From positions 1 through 64,000 of the forward strand of contig CAYSWV010000016.1 of NCBI GenBank assembly GCA_964434865.1: a stretch of DNA of 64,000 nt. Direction: 5' to 3'. Shown one piece after another: positions 1 through 8,344 of this stretch. A program made the position numbers and the translations under genes. This stretch comes from CAYSWV01 sp964434865. Lineage in GTDB: Bacteria; Cyanobacteriota; Cyanobacteriia; Thermostichales; Thermostichaceae. The notes below the pieces were generated by a model, which was given only the letters and a program-made list of their open reading frames with translations, was not told the DNA's origin and made no database searches. Position 1 is the first letter of the stretch. Each line of letters starts with the position of its first letter.

Positions 1-55
1 CCAGGACGTCAAACCATCCACGCTCTGGCGCTACACGCCCTACTGCAATAGTCAT
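1..55 (-). CDS. psbD: Photosystem II D2 protein, N-terminal fragment (cut by window edge)
   Basis: Reading leftward from ATG at 55-53, the 18 visible codons give MTIAVGRVAPERGWFDVL. This matches the highly conserved N-terminus of the D2 reaction-centre protein (MTIAVGR-x-x-x-ERGWFDVLDDW in cyanobacteria). D2 pairs with D1 in the thylakoid membrane to bind the reaction-centre chlorophylls, pheophytin and QA. A purine-rich AGAGG lies about 9-10 nt before the ATG on the minus strand and could be the ribosome binding site. The rest of the gene lies outside the window. Although short, the match is very specific and fixes the organism as oxygenic. Confidence 0.92.
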   Translation of the reverse strand, partial: MTIAVGRVAPERGWFDVL

Positions 56-245
56 ATCATGAATCCTCTTCTAAAAATGGCACAACATCGCGAGCCATAA
101 AAACAGCAATGATCTACAGATAACGATAATTTTACAAAATATCAAGAGGTGTAATATTTTTTTGGTTTTGTGCATAGGATTCTAGGTTTTGCCTATACAG
201 ACCCACTCTGCTCAGGCCTGAAACTGCCAATGAATAACTGATCGT

Positions 246-1142
246 TTATGCCATCAGGCTGCCTGTGACCATACCACCCAGCAGGACAAATCCTTGAATA
301 ACATTCTGCCGAAAAATTTGAGGATAAAGGGATCGGGGTAGATTGGGAGTATGAAGTTTCCAGGTTTGCCAGCCCCAGCCCAAACCAGCCACCACTAGCG
401 CCAAGTTATAACTCCAGTGCAAATGTAAACTCAACCCTGTGAATAACATGAATATAAAAGCCCCTAAGAAGAATAACCCTACAGCGGTGGGGGTTCGGGA
501 ACCAAAGAATCTAGCACTGGAATGAATACCAGCTTTTTCGTCATCGTCACGGTCCGATAAGGCATAAACCGTGTCAAACCCAAGCGTCCACAACACAGTA
601 GCCACCCAGAGAAACCCGGTAGCTGGCTCTACAATAGGCCGGAGCGGATCTTGACCAGTTACAGCTGTCCAACTAATCAACACGGCAAAACCCCAGGCAA
701 CCGCTAATACCAGTTGAGGAACAGGAAATACCCGCTTGGCTCCTGGATAAAGAGCAATGATAGGAACAACGGCTACGCACAATCCAAACGTTATAGGGTT
801 GAGAAACAAAGCCAGTCCAAAAGCACACACTAGCCCAACCAAGATCAGCAGAATTGCAACACGAATCGACAATTCTCGGGAGGCTAAGGGGCGCTGACGA
901 GTTCGTTCTACTAATGGATCGAGGTCTCGATCCCATAAGTCATTGATAACACAACCTGCTCCACTGGTAGCCAGAGTTCCTAGAACCATAACCAGTACTA
1001 GGAGGCTAGGAGGATGACCGCGACCCGCTAGAAACACCCCCCATAATGCAGGCACTAATAATATTAGACGACCCTCAGGTTTATCCCACCGCAGCAGCCG
1101 GATAATCGCACTAACGGTTGAGGGTGTAGAGGCTGTTGCCAT
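246..1142 (-). CDS. ubiA: 4-hydroxybenzoate polyprenyltransferase (UbiA family), plastoquinone synthesis
   Basis: A 298-residue polytopic membrane protein of the UbiA superfamily. Two aspartate-rich Mg-diphosphate motifs are visible: NDLWDRDLD near residue 67, and SDRDDDEKAG near residue 195 in the second half. In cyanobacteria this enzyme prenylates 4-hydroxybenzoate, usually with solanesyl diphosphate, on the route to plastoquinone-9. Length and motif spacing are normal for the family. ATG at 1142 is the first plausible start. It lies behind psbD in the same orientation, but that pair is separated by about 190 bp and I see no reason to call an operon. Substrate assignment rests on family knowledge. 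Confidence 0.9.
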   Translation of the reverse strand: MATASTPSTVSAIIRLLRWDKPEGRLILLVPALWGVFLAGRGHPPSLLVLVMVLGTLATSGAGCVINDLWDRDLDPLVERTRQRPLASRELSIRVAILLILVGLVCAFGLALFLNPITFGLCVAVVPIIALYPGAKRVFPVPQLVLAVAWGFAVLISWTAVTGQDPLRPIVEPATGFLWVATVLWTLGFDTVYALSDRDDDEKAGIHSSARFFGSRTPTAVGLFFLGAFIFMLFTGLSLHLHWSYNLALVVAGLGWGWQTWKLHTPNLPRSLYPQIFRQNVIQGFVLLGGMVTGSLMA

Positions 1143-1554
1143 GAGTCTTAACTTGACTGTGTCTACCTAGTATCTTAAGCGTATCCTGAACATCAGACTA
1201 GGATCAGCTTAATTTCAAAGTCTGAGTCATTTCAAATTCTTGGGCCCATCGATGATAGTAAACTCCAAGAGCATTCTAGAGTCCTGATTTTGGAGCCGAC
1301 ATTTTATTTTAGAGCCGACATTTTATTTTAGAGCCGACAATGCTTAAACACTGGTTACTATTGATATCTTGTCAGGCTCGTGTAATAGTATTAATGAATA
1401 GTTAGTACTAAACTAAGTTGCTACTCAACAGGCATCACTAAAATAGAGATCATCAAAATGATGTTCCAGGCCAAAATGATGTTCAATTTAAAGTGCCCAT
1501 TAGACCGGCTCGGCAAGTTGAACATAGGGGTGTCGAATGTAGAGAGTGTGACAC
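1143..1554. other. Intergenic region upstream of the ATPase gene
   Basis: No convincing gene is present. The region separates divergent ubiA (minus) and the 1583 gene (plus), so it should hold both promoters, but I could not identify convincing -35/-10 pairs. Its notable content is the 19-bp tandem repeat at 1293-1339, followed by an AT-rich stretch. Confidence 0.6.
1293..1339. repeat. 19-bp tandem repeat, 2.5 copies
   Basis: The unit GAGCCGACATTTTATTTTA occurs at 1293-1311 and 1312-1330, followed by a third partial copy GAGCCGACA at 1331-1339. The two full copies are identical, which suggests recent duplication. It lies about 245 bp upstream of the ATPase gene and could repeat a protein-binding site, but no function can be read from the sequence. 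Confidence 0.9.
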
Positions 1555-1593
1555 AGATGACTAATGCAGATGACTGATACAGATGACTGATAC
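1555..1593 (+). repeat. 13-bp tandem repeat creating three staggered start codons
   Basis: Three copies of AGATGACTGATAC occur at 1555-1567 (with AATGC at its end), 1568-1580 and 1581-1593. Each copy contains an ATG. The first two, at 1557 and 1570, open seven-codon frames (including the stop) that end in TGA at 1575-1577 and 1588-1590. The third ATG at 1583 starts the real gene. A GAGAG at about 1542-1546 is spaced for the first ATG, not the third. Confidence 0.88.
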
Positions 1594-2239
1594 AGAACAG
1601 TGCTCCAGCGAGAGCTTGCCATGGGACGATAGCTTGCGGCATGAGCGTGTTACCACAGAAGTTTACGGAGAGTATCTCGACACTCTACCCGAGGCTGATG
1701 ATTACTTGTTGTTGGGCTTCTCACCGAGTTCCCGAACTATCAAGCAGCGCTGGCGTAACAATCGGCTATCAGCGCATTTTATTGCTGATTACTTATCAAC
1801 GTTTTTTCCTGAGCGGCATGAAGATGCCAACAGTCAACGGTATAAGCAGGGGAAAGGTGCTGTTAGTTATGTAACTAATGAATTATTAGAAAATGCCATG
1901 AAATATAGTATCGATGGCCAAGATTGCCCAGTTAAATTTGGGATCCACCTGCTTGAGACTCCTGAGCAAGTCACGGTAGTTACTTATGTAGTTAACCCGA
2001 TATCTAATGAAAACAAAAAACGCCTCTGTACCTTTATTGAACAACTCCAGACACACGCTCCCAGTGATCTCTATATCCAGCAATTAGAGCAAAGTGCAGC
2101 CCAAAACAGCCAAGTCTCTGGGCTAGGATTGATTACTATGATCACCGATTATGATGTGCGTCTAGGCTGGAAATTTGAAGCCCTCCCCTCTAATCCAACT
2201 CTCTCTACGGTCACAACCATGGCCCAACTTACAGTATAG
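1583..2239 (+). CDS. GHKL-type ATP-binding protein, anti-sigma-factor-like regulator
   Basis: A 218-residue soluble protein. Residues about 96-109 contain an N-box, NELLENAMKYS, typical of GHKL ATPases, and residues about 180-196 contain a glycine motif, SGLGLITMITDYDVRLGW, like the ATP lid of anti-sigma kinases such as SpoIIAB, RsbW and SiaB. The N-terminal 90 residues are not recognisable to me. The next gene is a STAS-like protein and the third a hybrid histidine kinase, so the three resemble a partner-switching set. The start is the third of three repeated ATGs, which may make translation depend on reinitiation. I know similar proteins from cyanobacteria as uncharacterised ATP-binding proteins (DUF6272-like), from memory only. 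Confidence 0.75.
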   Translation: MTDTEQCSSESLPWDDSLRHERVTTEVYGEYLDTLPEADDYLLLGFSPSSRTIKQRWRNNRLSAHFIADYLSTFFPERHEDANSQRYKQGKGAVSYVTNELLENAMKYSIDGQDCPVKFGIHLLETPEQVTVVTYVVNPISNENKKRLCTFIEQLQTHAPSDLYIQQLEQSAAQNSQVSGLGLITMITDYDVRLGWKFEALPSNPTLSTVTTMAQLTV

Positions 2240-2274
2240 TTTTGGAGCTAGGCAGGCTAATCAACCATCAGACT

Positions 2275-2637
2275 ATGGAACAACAAGAAATCAAAGGTGA
2301 AGACTATTCTGTGAAGTATGACCCTGACTCGTTCACGATTTTGTTCAAGGGTGAGTTAAGTCTGGGAGGGCCAGCCGACTACGCTCCTATCGTAGATCTG
2401 ATGAACCAGGTGGTGGATGGTCAGCCATCTATTCTGACGCTTAACCTCAGAGAACTAGAATTTCTCAATAGTTCTGGCATCAGCATCCTCTCTCGATTTG
2501 TCATCAATATGAGAAAGAACTCTAGTTTGACAATTGTGGTAAAAGGAACTCATGATGTTCCCTGGCAGGGTAAATCTTTAAAAAACCTCCAAAGACTCCT
2601 TCCTACCTTACAACTCGAAATGGATCCAGCCGCCTAG
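2275..2637 (+). CDS. STAS-like anti-sigma factor antagonist homologue
   Basis: About 120 residues from ATG 2275. An upstream TTG at 2242, three bases after the preceding stop, would add 11 residues. The central part, LTLNLRELEFLNSSGISILSRF, has the STAS signature of a beta strand ending in Asn/Leu, then Ser-Ser-Gly-Ile, where the serine is normally phosphorylated by the partner kinase. Very close spacing to the ATPase gene implies one transcript and a partner-switching pair. The protein lacks membrane segments. Function as antagonist is inferred from the family and the neighbour; the target sigma factor or enzyme is unknown. Confidence 0.75.
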   Translation: MEQQEIKGEDYSVKYDPDSFTILFKGELSLGGPADYAPIVDLMNQVVDGQPSILTLNLRELEFLNSSGISILSRFVINMRKNSSLTIVVKGTHDVPWQGKSLKNLQRLLPTLQLEMDPAA

Positions 2638-2866
2638 TAACCTCAGGTACTTTTAAAGCCGGCGCTGCTTACCTCAAGCGTCGTTATAAATCGGTTTACT
2701 TCTGCTGACTCAGCATGAGGGCAAACTGTTATATTTAAGAGATGCTTCTTATGACCGCTACATGATTAAAGTTGCTCAAGGTGGCCAATTTTGAGCTACT
2801 GCTCTAGAGTAACGAGGTTGAGTCATAGATCAGGAGGAATAAATAGGTTTAGCCATGGTTTGGTGA

Positions 2867-4651
2867 ATGGATCGAGAGGGGAGCCAAGAAAAAGTCGTGG
2901 ATACTGAGTTATCGAAGGAGCAGCTACTAGAGCAGCTTCAAGCTTTAGAGCGACAGCTCGACGAATTAACGGATGAGAAGCAAGTTTATGAGGTCCTTGT
3001 TGAAACCATCACTGAACACTCAACTGATTTAGAAAACTTGATATTTGAAAAAAACAAAGAATTAACGAATTATTTTCAACACGTTGAAAAGATTACTAAT
3101 GCTGCAGCTACTGTTGAGACTGATAGTTTTATTCCAGAAAGTCTGGATGATGTTGCAGCCCGACCCGACGAATTAGGTCAACTGGCTCGAGTTCTTCAAC
3201 AAATGGTGAGTCAGGTCAAAGCACGTGAAGCTGCCCTTAAAACAGCCTTACAAGAGAGCCAAGCTAAGACAAACTTTATTGTTAATATGAGTCATGAACT
3301 CCGGACACCTTTAAATGCCATTTTAGGTTTCAGCCAGCTTTTAGCCCGAGAAACCACCTTTACGACTCGCCAACGAGATCAAATTGACATTATTAATCGC
3401 AGTGGTGAACACTTGCTGGCTTTAATTAATGATGTGCTAGAAGTCTCTAAAATTGAAGCCGGTAAAGTCATTCTTAAAGCAGCAGTTTTTGATCTGCGAG
3501 CCATGCTCAAAACTTTAGAAGCATTATTCACAGCTCGAATCAAGTCAAAACAGTTGCGCTTTGGGATTGAGGTGGATGCTCAAACACCGAGTTGGATCCA
3601 GTCAGATGAAAGTAAATTGCGCCAAATTCTAGTGAATCTCATTGGAAATGCTATTAAGTTTACTCACTCTGGTGGTATCACAGTTCGGGTCAGACCTGAG
3701 GTGGACCTAACAACCTCAATAGCATCCCATCAAATGATAGCCCTTTACTTTGAAGTAGAAGATTCTGGAGAAGGCATTGATCCTGAGGAACTAGATAAAC
3801 TCTTTACCCCCTATGAACAAACGGCCAGTGGTGTCAATGCCAATGTAGGCACAGGATTAGGCTTGTCTATTAGTCGGAAGTTTGCTCAACTCATGGGGGG
3901 TGATCTTGGAGTCCGCAGTCAAAAACAGGCCGGATCCACCTTTTATTTCAAGATTATGGTCCGACCCGAAAGTCAAAAAACTTCAGTTGAGCTGCAGCCA
4001 CGAGTCATTGGATTAGCACCTGCTCAGCCCAGCTACCGGATTTTGGTGGTTGATGACAATGCTGAAGATCGAGACCTATTGGTTCAACTCCTGGTTAGTG
4101 TGGGGTTAACTGTTCGCTCAGCCACTAGCGGTGAAGAGGCGTTAGCGGTTCTGCCTGACTGGCAACCTCATTTGATCTGGATGGATATTTGTATGCCAGG
4201 TATGAATGGATACGAAGCTACCCAACGGATCAAGGCCTATGATGCGGCCATTATCGTAATTGCTATTACAGCCAGTGCTTTGGATCATGAACGTCAAGCT
4301 ATCTTAGCGAGTGGATGTGATGACTTTGTGAGTAAACCCTTTAAAGAAGCCACTCTCTTTGCCACTATGGCTCAACACTTACCCCTTCAGTATGACTATG
4401 AACCCGCCGGTGCAGCGCCCGTGCCAACCAGTCCCCTGTCTCTGACCCCCTCTAGCCTGGCGATTATGTCTCCAGATTGGATCTCATCACTACGGCATGC
4501 TTCACTAGTGGGTAAACGGAAGTCACTCCTCAAATTAATTCAGCAAATTCCAACATCACATGCTGCTTTGGCCAACCGGCTTGCTGATCTAACCAATAAC
4601 TACCAATTTGACCAGATCACATCGTTAGCTGAATCATGTTTGAATCGTTAA
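2867..4651 (+). CDS. Soluble hybrid histidine kinase with C-terminal receiver domain
   Basis: A 594-residue kinase without membrane segments. Residues 16-130 are coiled coil, ending in a HAMP-like helix (DELGQLARVLQQMVSQVKAR, about 101-120). The H-box MSHELRTPLN puts the phospho-accepting His at 143. ATP-binding boxes follow: N-box LVNLIGNAIKF near 255-265, VEDSGEGID near 297-305 and GTGLGLSISRKF near 328-339. A receiver domain starts near 390 with acidic DD at 396-397, phospho-acceptor Asp440 in WMDICMPGMNG and Lys490 in SKPF. About 100 residues follow without a recognisable Hpt domain. It has no sensor domain of its own, so input may come through partners. The start is preceded by a three-residue leader frame ATG-GTT-TGG-TGA at 2855-2866, in phase and abutting it. 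Confidence 0.88.
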   Translation: MDREGSQEKVVDTELSKEQLLEQLQALERQLDELTDEKQVYEVLVETITEHSTDLENLIFEKNKELTNYFQHVEKITNAAATVETDSFIPESLDDVAARPDELGQLARVLQQMVSQVKAREAALKTALQESQAKTNFIVNMSHELRTPLNAILGFSQLLARETTFTTRQRDQIDIINRSGEHLLALINDVLEVSKIEAGKVILKAAVFDLRAMLKTLEALFTARIKSKQLRFGIEVDAQTPSWIQSDESKLRQILVNLIGNAIKFTHSGGITVRVRPEVDLTTSIASHQMIALYFEVEDSGEGIDPEELDKLFTPYEQTASGVNANVGTGLGLSISRKFAQLMGGDLGVRSQKQAGSTFYFKIMVRPESQKTSVELQPRVIGLAPAQPSYRILVVDDNAEDRDLLVQLLVSVGLTVRSATSGEEALAVLPDWQPHLIWMDICMPGMNGYEATQRIKAYDAAIIVIAITASALDHERQAILASGCDDFVSKPFKEATLFATMAQHLPLQYDYEPAGAAPVPTSPLSLTPSSLAIMSPDWISSLRHASLVGKRKSLLKLIQQIPTSHAALANRLADLTNNYQFDQITSLAESCLNR

Positions 4652-4717
4652 ATCCTACTCTAGACTTGAATCGCAGATTACACTTATACATGACAACTTA
4701 ACTCTGCTTGCTGGACA

Positions 4718-6631
4718 ATGAAAGTCTATTGCTATCAACCTGAGATCCTAAGCCCATTTGAGCGCCAAGTGGCCCAGAAGCTCTGGGAGATAGCTATAGA
4801 TGGCTATGCTTTGATTGGTTTTGTCTACACCAGCAAACAAACTAATGTATTTCATCAAATCGATATTGTTTTGATTACCCATAGCGGTATCTTAGGGTGT
4901 GGTCTGATCCGAGGGGCAACTGGCATCTGGACAGGAACCATCAATAGCGCTTGGAAAGCTGATGACACCCTAATTGATTCTGATCAGCTGAATCCCCAGA
5001 AACAAGTTTTGGACTGGGCTTTACTTATACGAGACGGTCTAGTTCAAGATCTGTTTTACCAAACTAGTTTATTTGTTCATACCGTTATTGTTGTTCCGGA
5101 TCAAACAACCATTGAAATTGCTACTGCAGAGTTCAATCAAATCGCTCACCAGGGAAAAACTATCAATATCTGCCAACTCTCAGCTCTTGAACAAGCCTTG
5201 CAAGCTTTACTCCAAACAACTTCATCTTCGGCTTCAGTCCGATCTACACGGCAACGTTTAACTGAACTGGGCTTGGAAACCGTTGTTACCCATTTAGTGA
5301 ATCTGTCGGTTGAAGATCTGAATAATTGCCGCTTAACCCCCAGTCTTTTACTAGAGGCGTCTACAGGACTTCCTAAACGGATATCCTCTCAACCCACTCC
5401 GATCGAGCCGGTAGCCAGTGAACCCCTACTCTCGAGCCACCCAGCTCTCCGCAACCAAGACTCTCGTAACCGCAAGGGACTTATTCCCATAACTCTGGTA
5501 GCTGGAGGGTTGGCTGTAGGGATCTATCTGTGGCAGTCAGCCCCAGTGGAGCCTGAGTTACAAATTGAAAGCCCACTAACTATAGGTGTCATGACCGATC
5601 CAGAGGCTTACGAAGATCTTTCAATCTATTTGCAAGAGGCTTTGACTGGGCATTTACATCAAGAGCTAGACATTCAAATTGAAGGCAATGATTCTATTAC
5701 CTATCAAGCCGCCAAAAACAATATCGCCAGGAACAATTGGGATCTGGTCTTTGCCTACTCACCCATGAATGGCGTCATTGCACGGGACAACGACTACGTT
5801 TGGGTCGCTCGCATGTTTCCCAACTACCCCAATTACTATCAATCCGCTTTGTTTGTGCGGCAAGATAGTTCGATTCAATCGATGGCTGATATTACTGATG
5901 CCACCCGGGTAGCCTTGGGTCAAATCGGATCAGCTTCAAAATTCTTCATGCCTATCTACACCTTATACGGCAAAACGATAACGCTGGACCACGACCAGAG
6001 TAGAAGTCAAGATATTATTGATCAGGTCCGTTGGGGGCAAGCTGATGTGGGTGCGGTTGCTAAAGCGGAGATAGAGGCTGATCGTGACTTTCGGATTATT
6101 CAAACGAGTCGAGATATTCCAGGTTCAGGGGTCTATCTTTCACCTCAATTATCCCCAGAGGCTCAAGCTCTTGTCAGTCAGATTTTGCTAGCTGCCCCCG
6201 AACCCATTCAGCAGGCAGCCAATTATGGAGTAGGGGCTGAACTCGATTATGAGGCTTTTCGTGAGATCACACTCAAGACTGAAGAATTGCTGGCCTGTGT
6301 TGATCTCGATGAAGCCCCTGTGAGGCTTTTTTGTCAAGATGCTGAAGCCACAACACCTGAATCAGGAGACCTGTTAGCTTCCATGACTGGCCAGATCAAT
6401 GGTTGGTCCCGTATCTCTGATCAAACAGTCCAGCTCACTTTAAGTGGTGATGATGGTCAGATCTATCAGTTGTTGATCGATTTAGCCTTAATGAGTCAAA
6501 TCCCTAACTGCACAAGTCCAACAGTTTGTAATCAGAAACGAATTGAAATCAATGATGTTCAAGTACAAAATCTTACTGAAGGGGTAACTCAACTCCAGAT
6601 TGTTAACGCCAACCAGATCTATGTTTTTTAA
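4718..6631 (+). CDS. Fusion: degenerate NERD domain, one TM helix, periplasmic phosphonate-type binding domain
   Basis: A 637-residue three-part protein. Residues about 10-115 resemble a NERD nuclease-like domain: HQIDIVLITHSGI is followed by a GT/W region and NPQKQVLDWA. The Glu-x-Lys pair expected after it is replaced (CGLIRG), so catalysis looks lost. Residues 254-272 form a membrane helix. Residues about 285-530 resemble PhnD/SsuA-type substrate-binding proteins (LTIGVMTDPEAYEDL, WDLVFAYSPMNGVIARDN, RVALGQIGSASKFFMP). A small C-terminal beta-rich domain has cysteine pairs that could form disulfides. The predicted topology is NERD inside, binding domain outside. It lies 66 bp after the hybrid kinase and has no ABC permease beside it, so a sensory role is more likely than transport. 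Ligand unknown. Confidence 0.72.
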   Translation: MKVYCYQPEILSPFERQVAQKLWEIAIDGYALIGFVYTSKQTNVFHQIDIVLITHSGILGCGLIRGATGIWTGTINSAWKADDTLIDSDQLNPQKQVLDWALLIRDGLVQDLFYQTSLFVHTVIVVPDQTTIEIATAEFNQIAHQGKTINICQLSALEQALQALLQTTSSSASVRSTRQRLTELGLETVVTHLVNLSVEDLNNCRLTPSLLLEASTGLPKRISSQPTPIEPVASEPLLSSHPALRNQDSRNRKGLIPITLVAGGLAVGIYLWQSAPVEPELQIESPLTIGVMTDPEAYEDLSIYLQEALTGHLHQELDIQIEGNDSITYQAAKNNIARNNWDLVFAYSPMNGVIARDNDYVWVARMFPNYPNYYQSALFVRQDSSIQSMADITDATRVALGQIGSASKFFMPIYTLYGKTITLDHDQSRSQDIIDQVRWGQADVGAVAKAEIEADRDFRIIQTSRDIPGSGVYLSPQLSPEAQALVSQILLAAPEPIQQAANYGVGAELDYEAFREITLKTEELLACVDLDEAPVRLFCQDAEATTPESGDLLASMTGQINGWSRISDQTVQLTLSGDDGQIYQLLIDLALMSQIPNCTSPTVCNQKRIEINDVQVQNLTEGVTQLQIVNANQIYVF

Positions 6632-6756
6632 AGGTGTCAGAATCATAAAAACTTGGGCCTGGGTGGAGTAACTCATAACGCCCCTGCAGCTTTCGGAAGC
6701 TTAGCAGTATCATAAGAGAAACTTGGGTTATTGGAGTGTTTTAAGGAGACAGCTAC

Positions 6757-7755
6757 ATGTCAACTCGATCGGGTCCCCCCCCTATTGTTTATATCGTGGT
6801 CATACTGGGACTAGGGATAGGAGGCTGGTTTGCTTACAACAGATTCCTGAAATCACCCTCTAGTCCACCCTCAACTCCAGCGACCTCATCTACCCTAGCT
6901 CCAACTGCCACGCCACCAACCTCTTCAACTGTTCAATCTGTACCTGATCGTCCCTCTCTTGAGGCAATTGAGATCGCTTTACCCGATCCAACAGTGCTAG
7001 AGATGGATGGTAGTGTATCAATGGTGAAATTAATTCAAGATTGGCGTAACCTCTATGCTCAACAGTTCCCCAATTTACCAACTACTTACGGGATTCCTGA
7101 CCGATCACCCAATGGTTCTGGAACAGGCTTGCAAAACTTGATCGAGGGCAATGTGGTTTTAGCAGCTAGCTCCCGTCCTCTGAGAGCAGATGAAGCCCAA
7201 GCTGGGATCAGGGTAGTCCCTGTGGCGATTGATGCCATTGCTGTTGTGGTTGGTGTTGAAAACCCCTTTAGAGGCAGTCTGACTCTTGAGCAACTCGCCC
7301 AGATCTATAAAGGTCAGATTACCAATTGGTCACAAGTCGGTGGACCTGACAGGCCGATCAAGGTGTATAACCGATTTCCTGAAGGGGGTACCTATGCTCT
7401 CTTCCAAGACATTGTTTTAAAAGGTGATAACTTTGCCCCCGAGGGTTCTAACTTTGAAACTGAGCAAACTGATAACACCACAGCCATTCTGCGAAAACTA
7501 GGATCAGATGGCATCGGCTATGCAACCGTCTCTCAAGTAGAAAATCAACAAACAGTTGAAATTTTAAGTGTCGAGGGTATTTTACCCACTGATCGCTCAG
7601 CTGTACAAAATAAAACCTACCCGATTGCCCGTGATCTCTACTTGGCCCATCCCAACCCCACGAGCTCTGCTGTGCAAAACTTCATTGAAATTGCCCTATC
7701 TCAGCAAGGTCAACAGATCGTTCAGGATGCTGGCTTTATTCCTATAAATCCTTAA
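6757..7755 (+). CDS. Membrane-anchored PstS-like phosphate-type substrate-binding protein
   Basis: A 332-residue protein with an uncleaved-looking N-terminal helix (residues about 9-27, PIVYIVVILGLGIGGWFAYN), then a Pro/Ser/Thr-rich linker (about 33-65), then a PBP-like domain of the PstS family. Recognisable parts are MDGSVSMVKLIQDW, SPNGSGTGLQNLIEGNVVLAASSRPL and LTLEQLAQIYKGQITNWSQVGG. A good AAGGAG lies before ATG 6757. Canonical PstS starts with a signal peptide and lies with pstCAB; neither applies here. Its position behind the other anchored binding protein suggests two extracytoplasmic sensors in one cluster. Phosphate as ligand is likely by family but not shown. Confidence 0.8.
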   Translation: MSTRSGPPPIVYIVVILGLGIGGWFAYNRFLKSPSSPPSTPATSSTLAPTATPPTSSTVQSVPDRPSLEAIEIALPDPTVLEMDGSVSMVKLIQDWRNLYAQQFPNLPTTYGIPDRSPNGSGTGLQNLIEGNVVLAASSRPLRADEAQAGIRVVPVAIDAIAVVVGVENPFRGSLTLEQLAQIYKGQITNWSQVGGPDRPIKVYNRFPEGGTYALFQDIVLKGDNFAPEGSNFETEQTDNTTAILRKLGSDGIGYATVSQVENQQTVEILSVEGILPTDRSAVQNKTYPIARDLYLAHPNPTSSAVQNFIEIALSQQGQQIVQDAGFIPINP

Positions 7756-7883
7756 TTGAATCCTTGATGATCCTTGATAGGATCCTTACTCAAAGCCAAT
7801 GAGTGATCAGGCTGATAAGCTAGCGTTTAAGGGGCTGGGTACAGCTATAAACTAATTGCTAGTAGTCATTCAGGATATCCAAG

Positions 7884-8291
7884 ATGTCAGATCAGGCTTC
7901 ATCCTCTAAAAAACGACATGGGTGTCTAACCTTCTACCTGATTTTTATGATCATCATCAATCTGTACTTGGTTGTGGCTTATTCAGGCCTGTTGATTGTG
8001 GCTCTATTCATTGATCAAAATATTACAACTGTGCCTGATGTGGCCATCTGGCTATACCCTATACAACTGATCATGGCAATCTTGAGCCTTGTTTTTACGA
8101 TAGCTATTTTTTTATGGAAAAAGTGGGGCTTCTATGGAATCGCCGTCTTGAGTGGGATGTCACTAGTGATCAGTGTGGCACTGGAGTTTGCCGTGGTATG
8201 GACATCCGCTACTGTTTTGATAAGTTTTGCCTTGCTGTACGGTGCTCTACAGGTGGGTCAAGACAATAAAGCCTGGCCACAACTTGAATAG
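7884..8291 (+). CDS. Small polytopic membrane protein, unknown function
   Basis: A 135-residue protein. A short charged N-terminus (SSSKKRHG) is followed by about four hydrophobic segments: LTFYLIFMIIINLYLVVAY, VAIWLYPIQLIMAILSLVF, GFYGIAVLSGMSLVISVAL and a last one around TVLISFALLYGAL. No catalytic motif is seen. It follows the PstS-like gene by 128 bp in the same direction, so it may belong to the same transcript, but this is weak. I do not recognise the family. Confidence 0.6.
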   Translation: MSDQASSSKKRHGCLTFYLIFMIIINLYLVVAYSGLLIVALFIDQNITTVPDVAIWLYPIQLIMAILSLVFTIAIFLWKKWGFYGIAVLSGMSLVISVALEFAVVWTSATVLISFALLYGALQVGQDNKAWPQLE

Positions 8292-8344
8292 CTCCCAATT
8301 GGACCTAACCTAACTATCCTAATTATCAGGTAGACCGAATTATC

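Noticed and set aside
673..936. Frame on the minus strand within ubiA
   Set aside because: It lies wholly inside the conserved UbiA frame and has no family resemblance or start signal.
4718..6631. NERD protein as part of an anti-phage system
   Set aside because: The nuclease residues appear lost and no restriction, helicase or kinase defence genes are adjacent; the neighbours are sensory.
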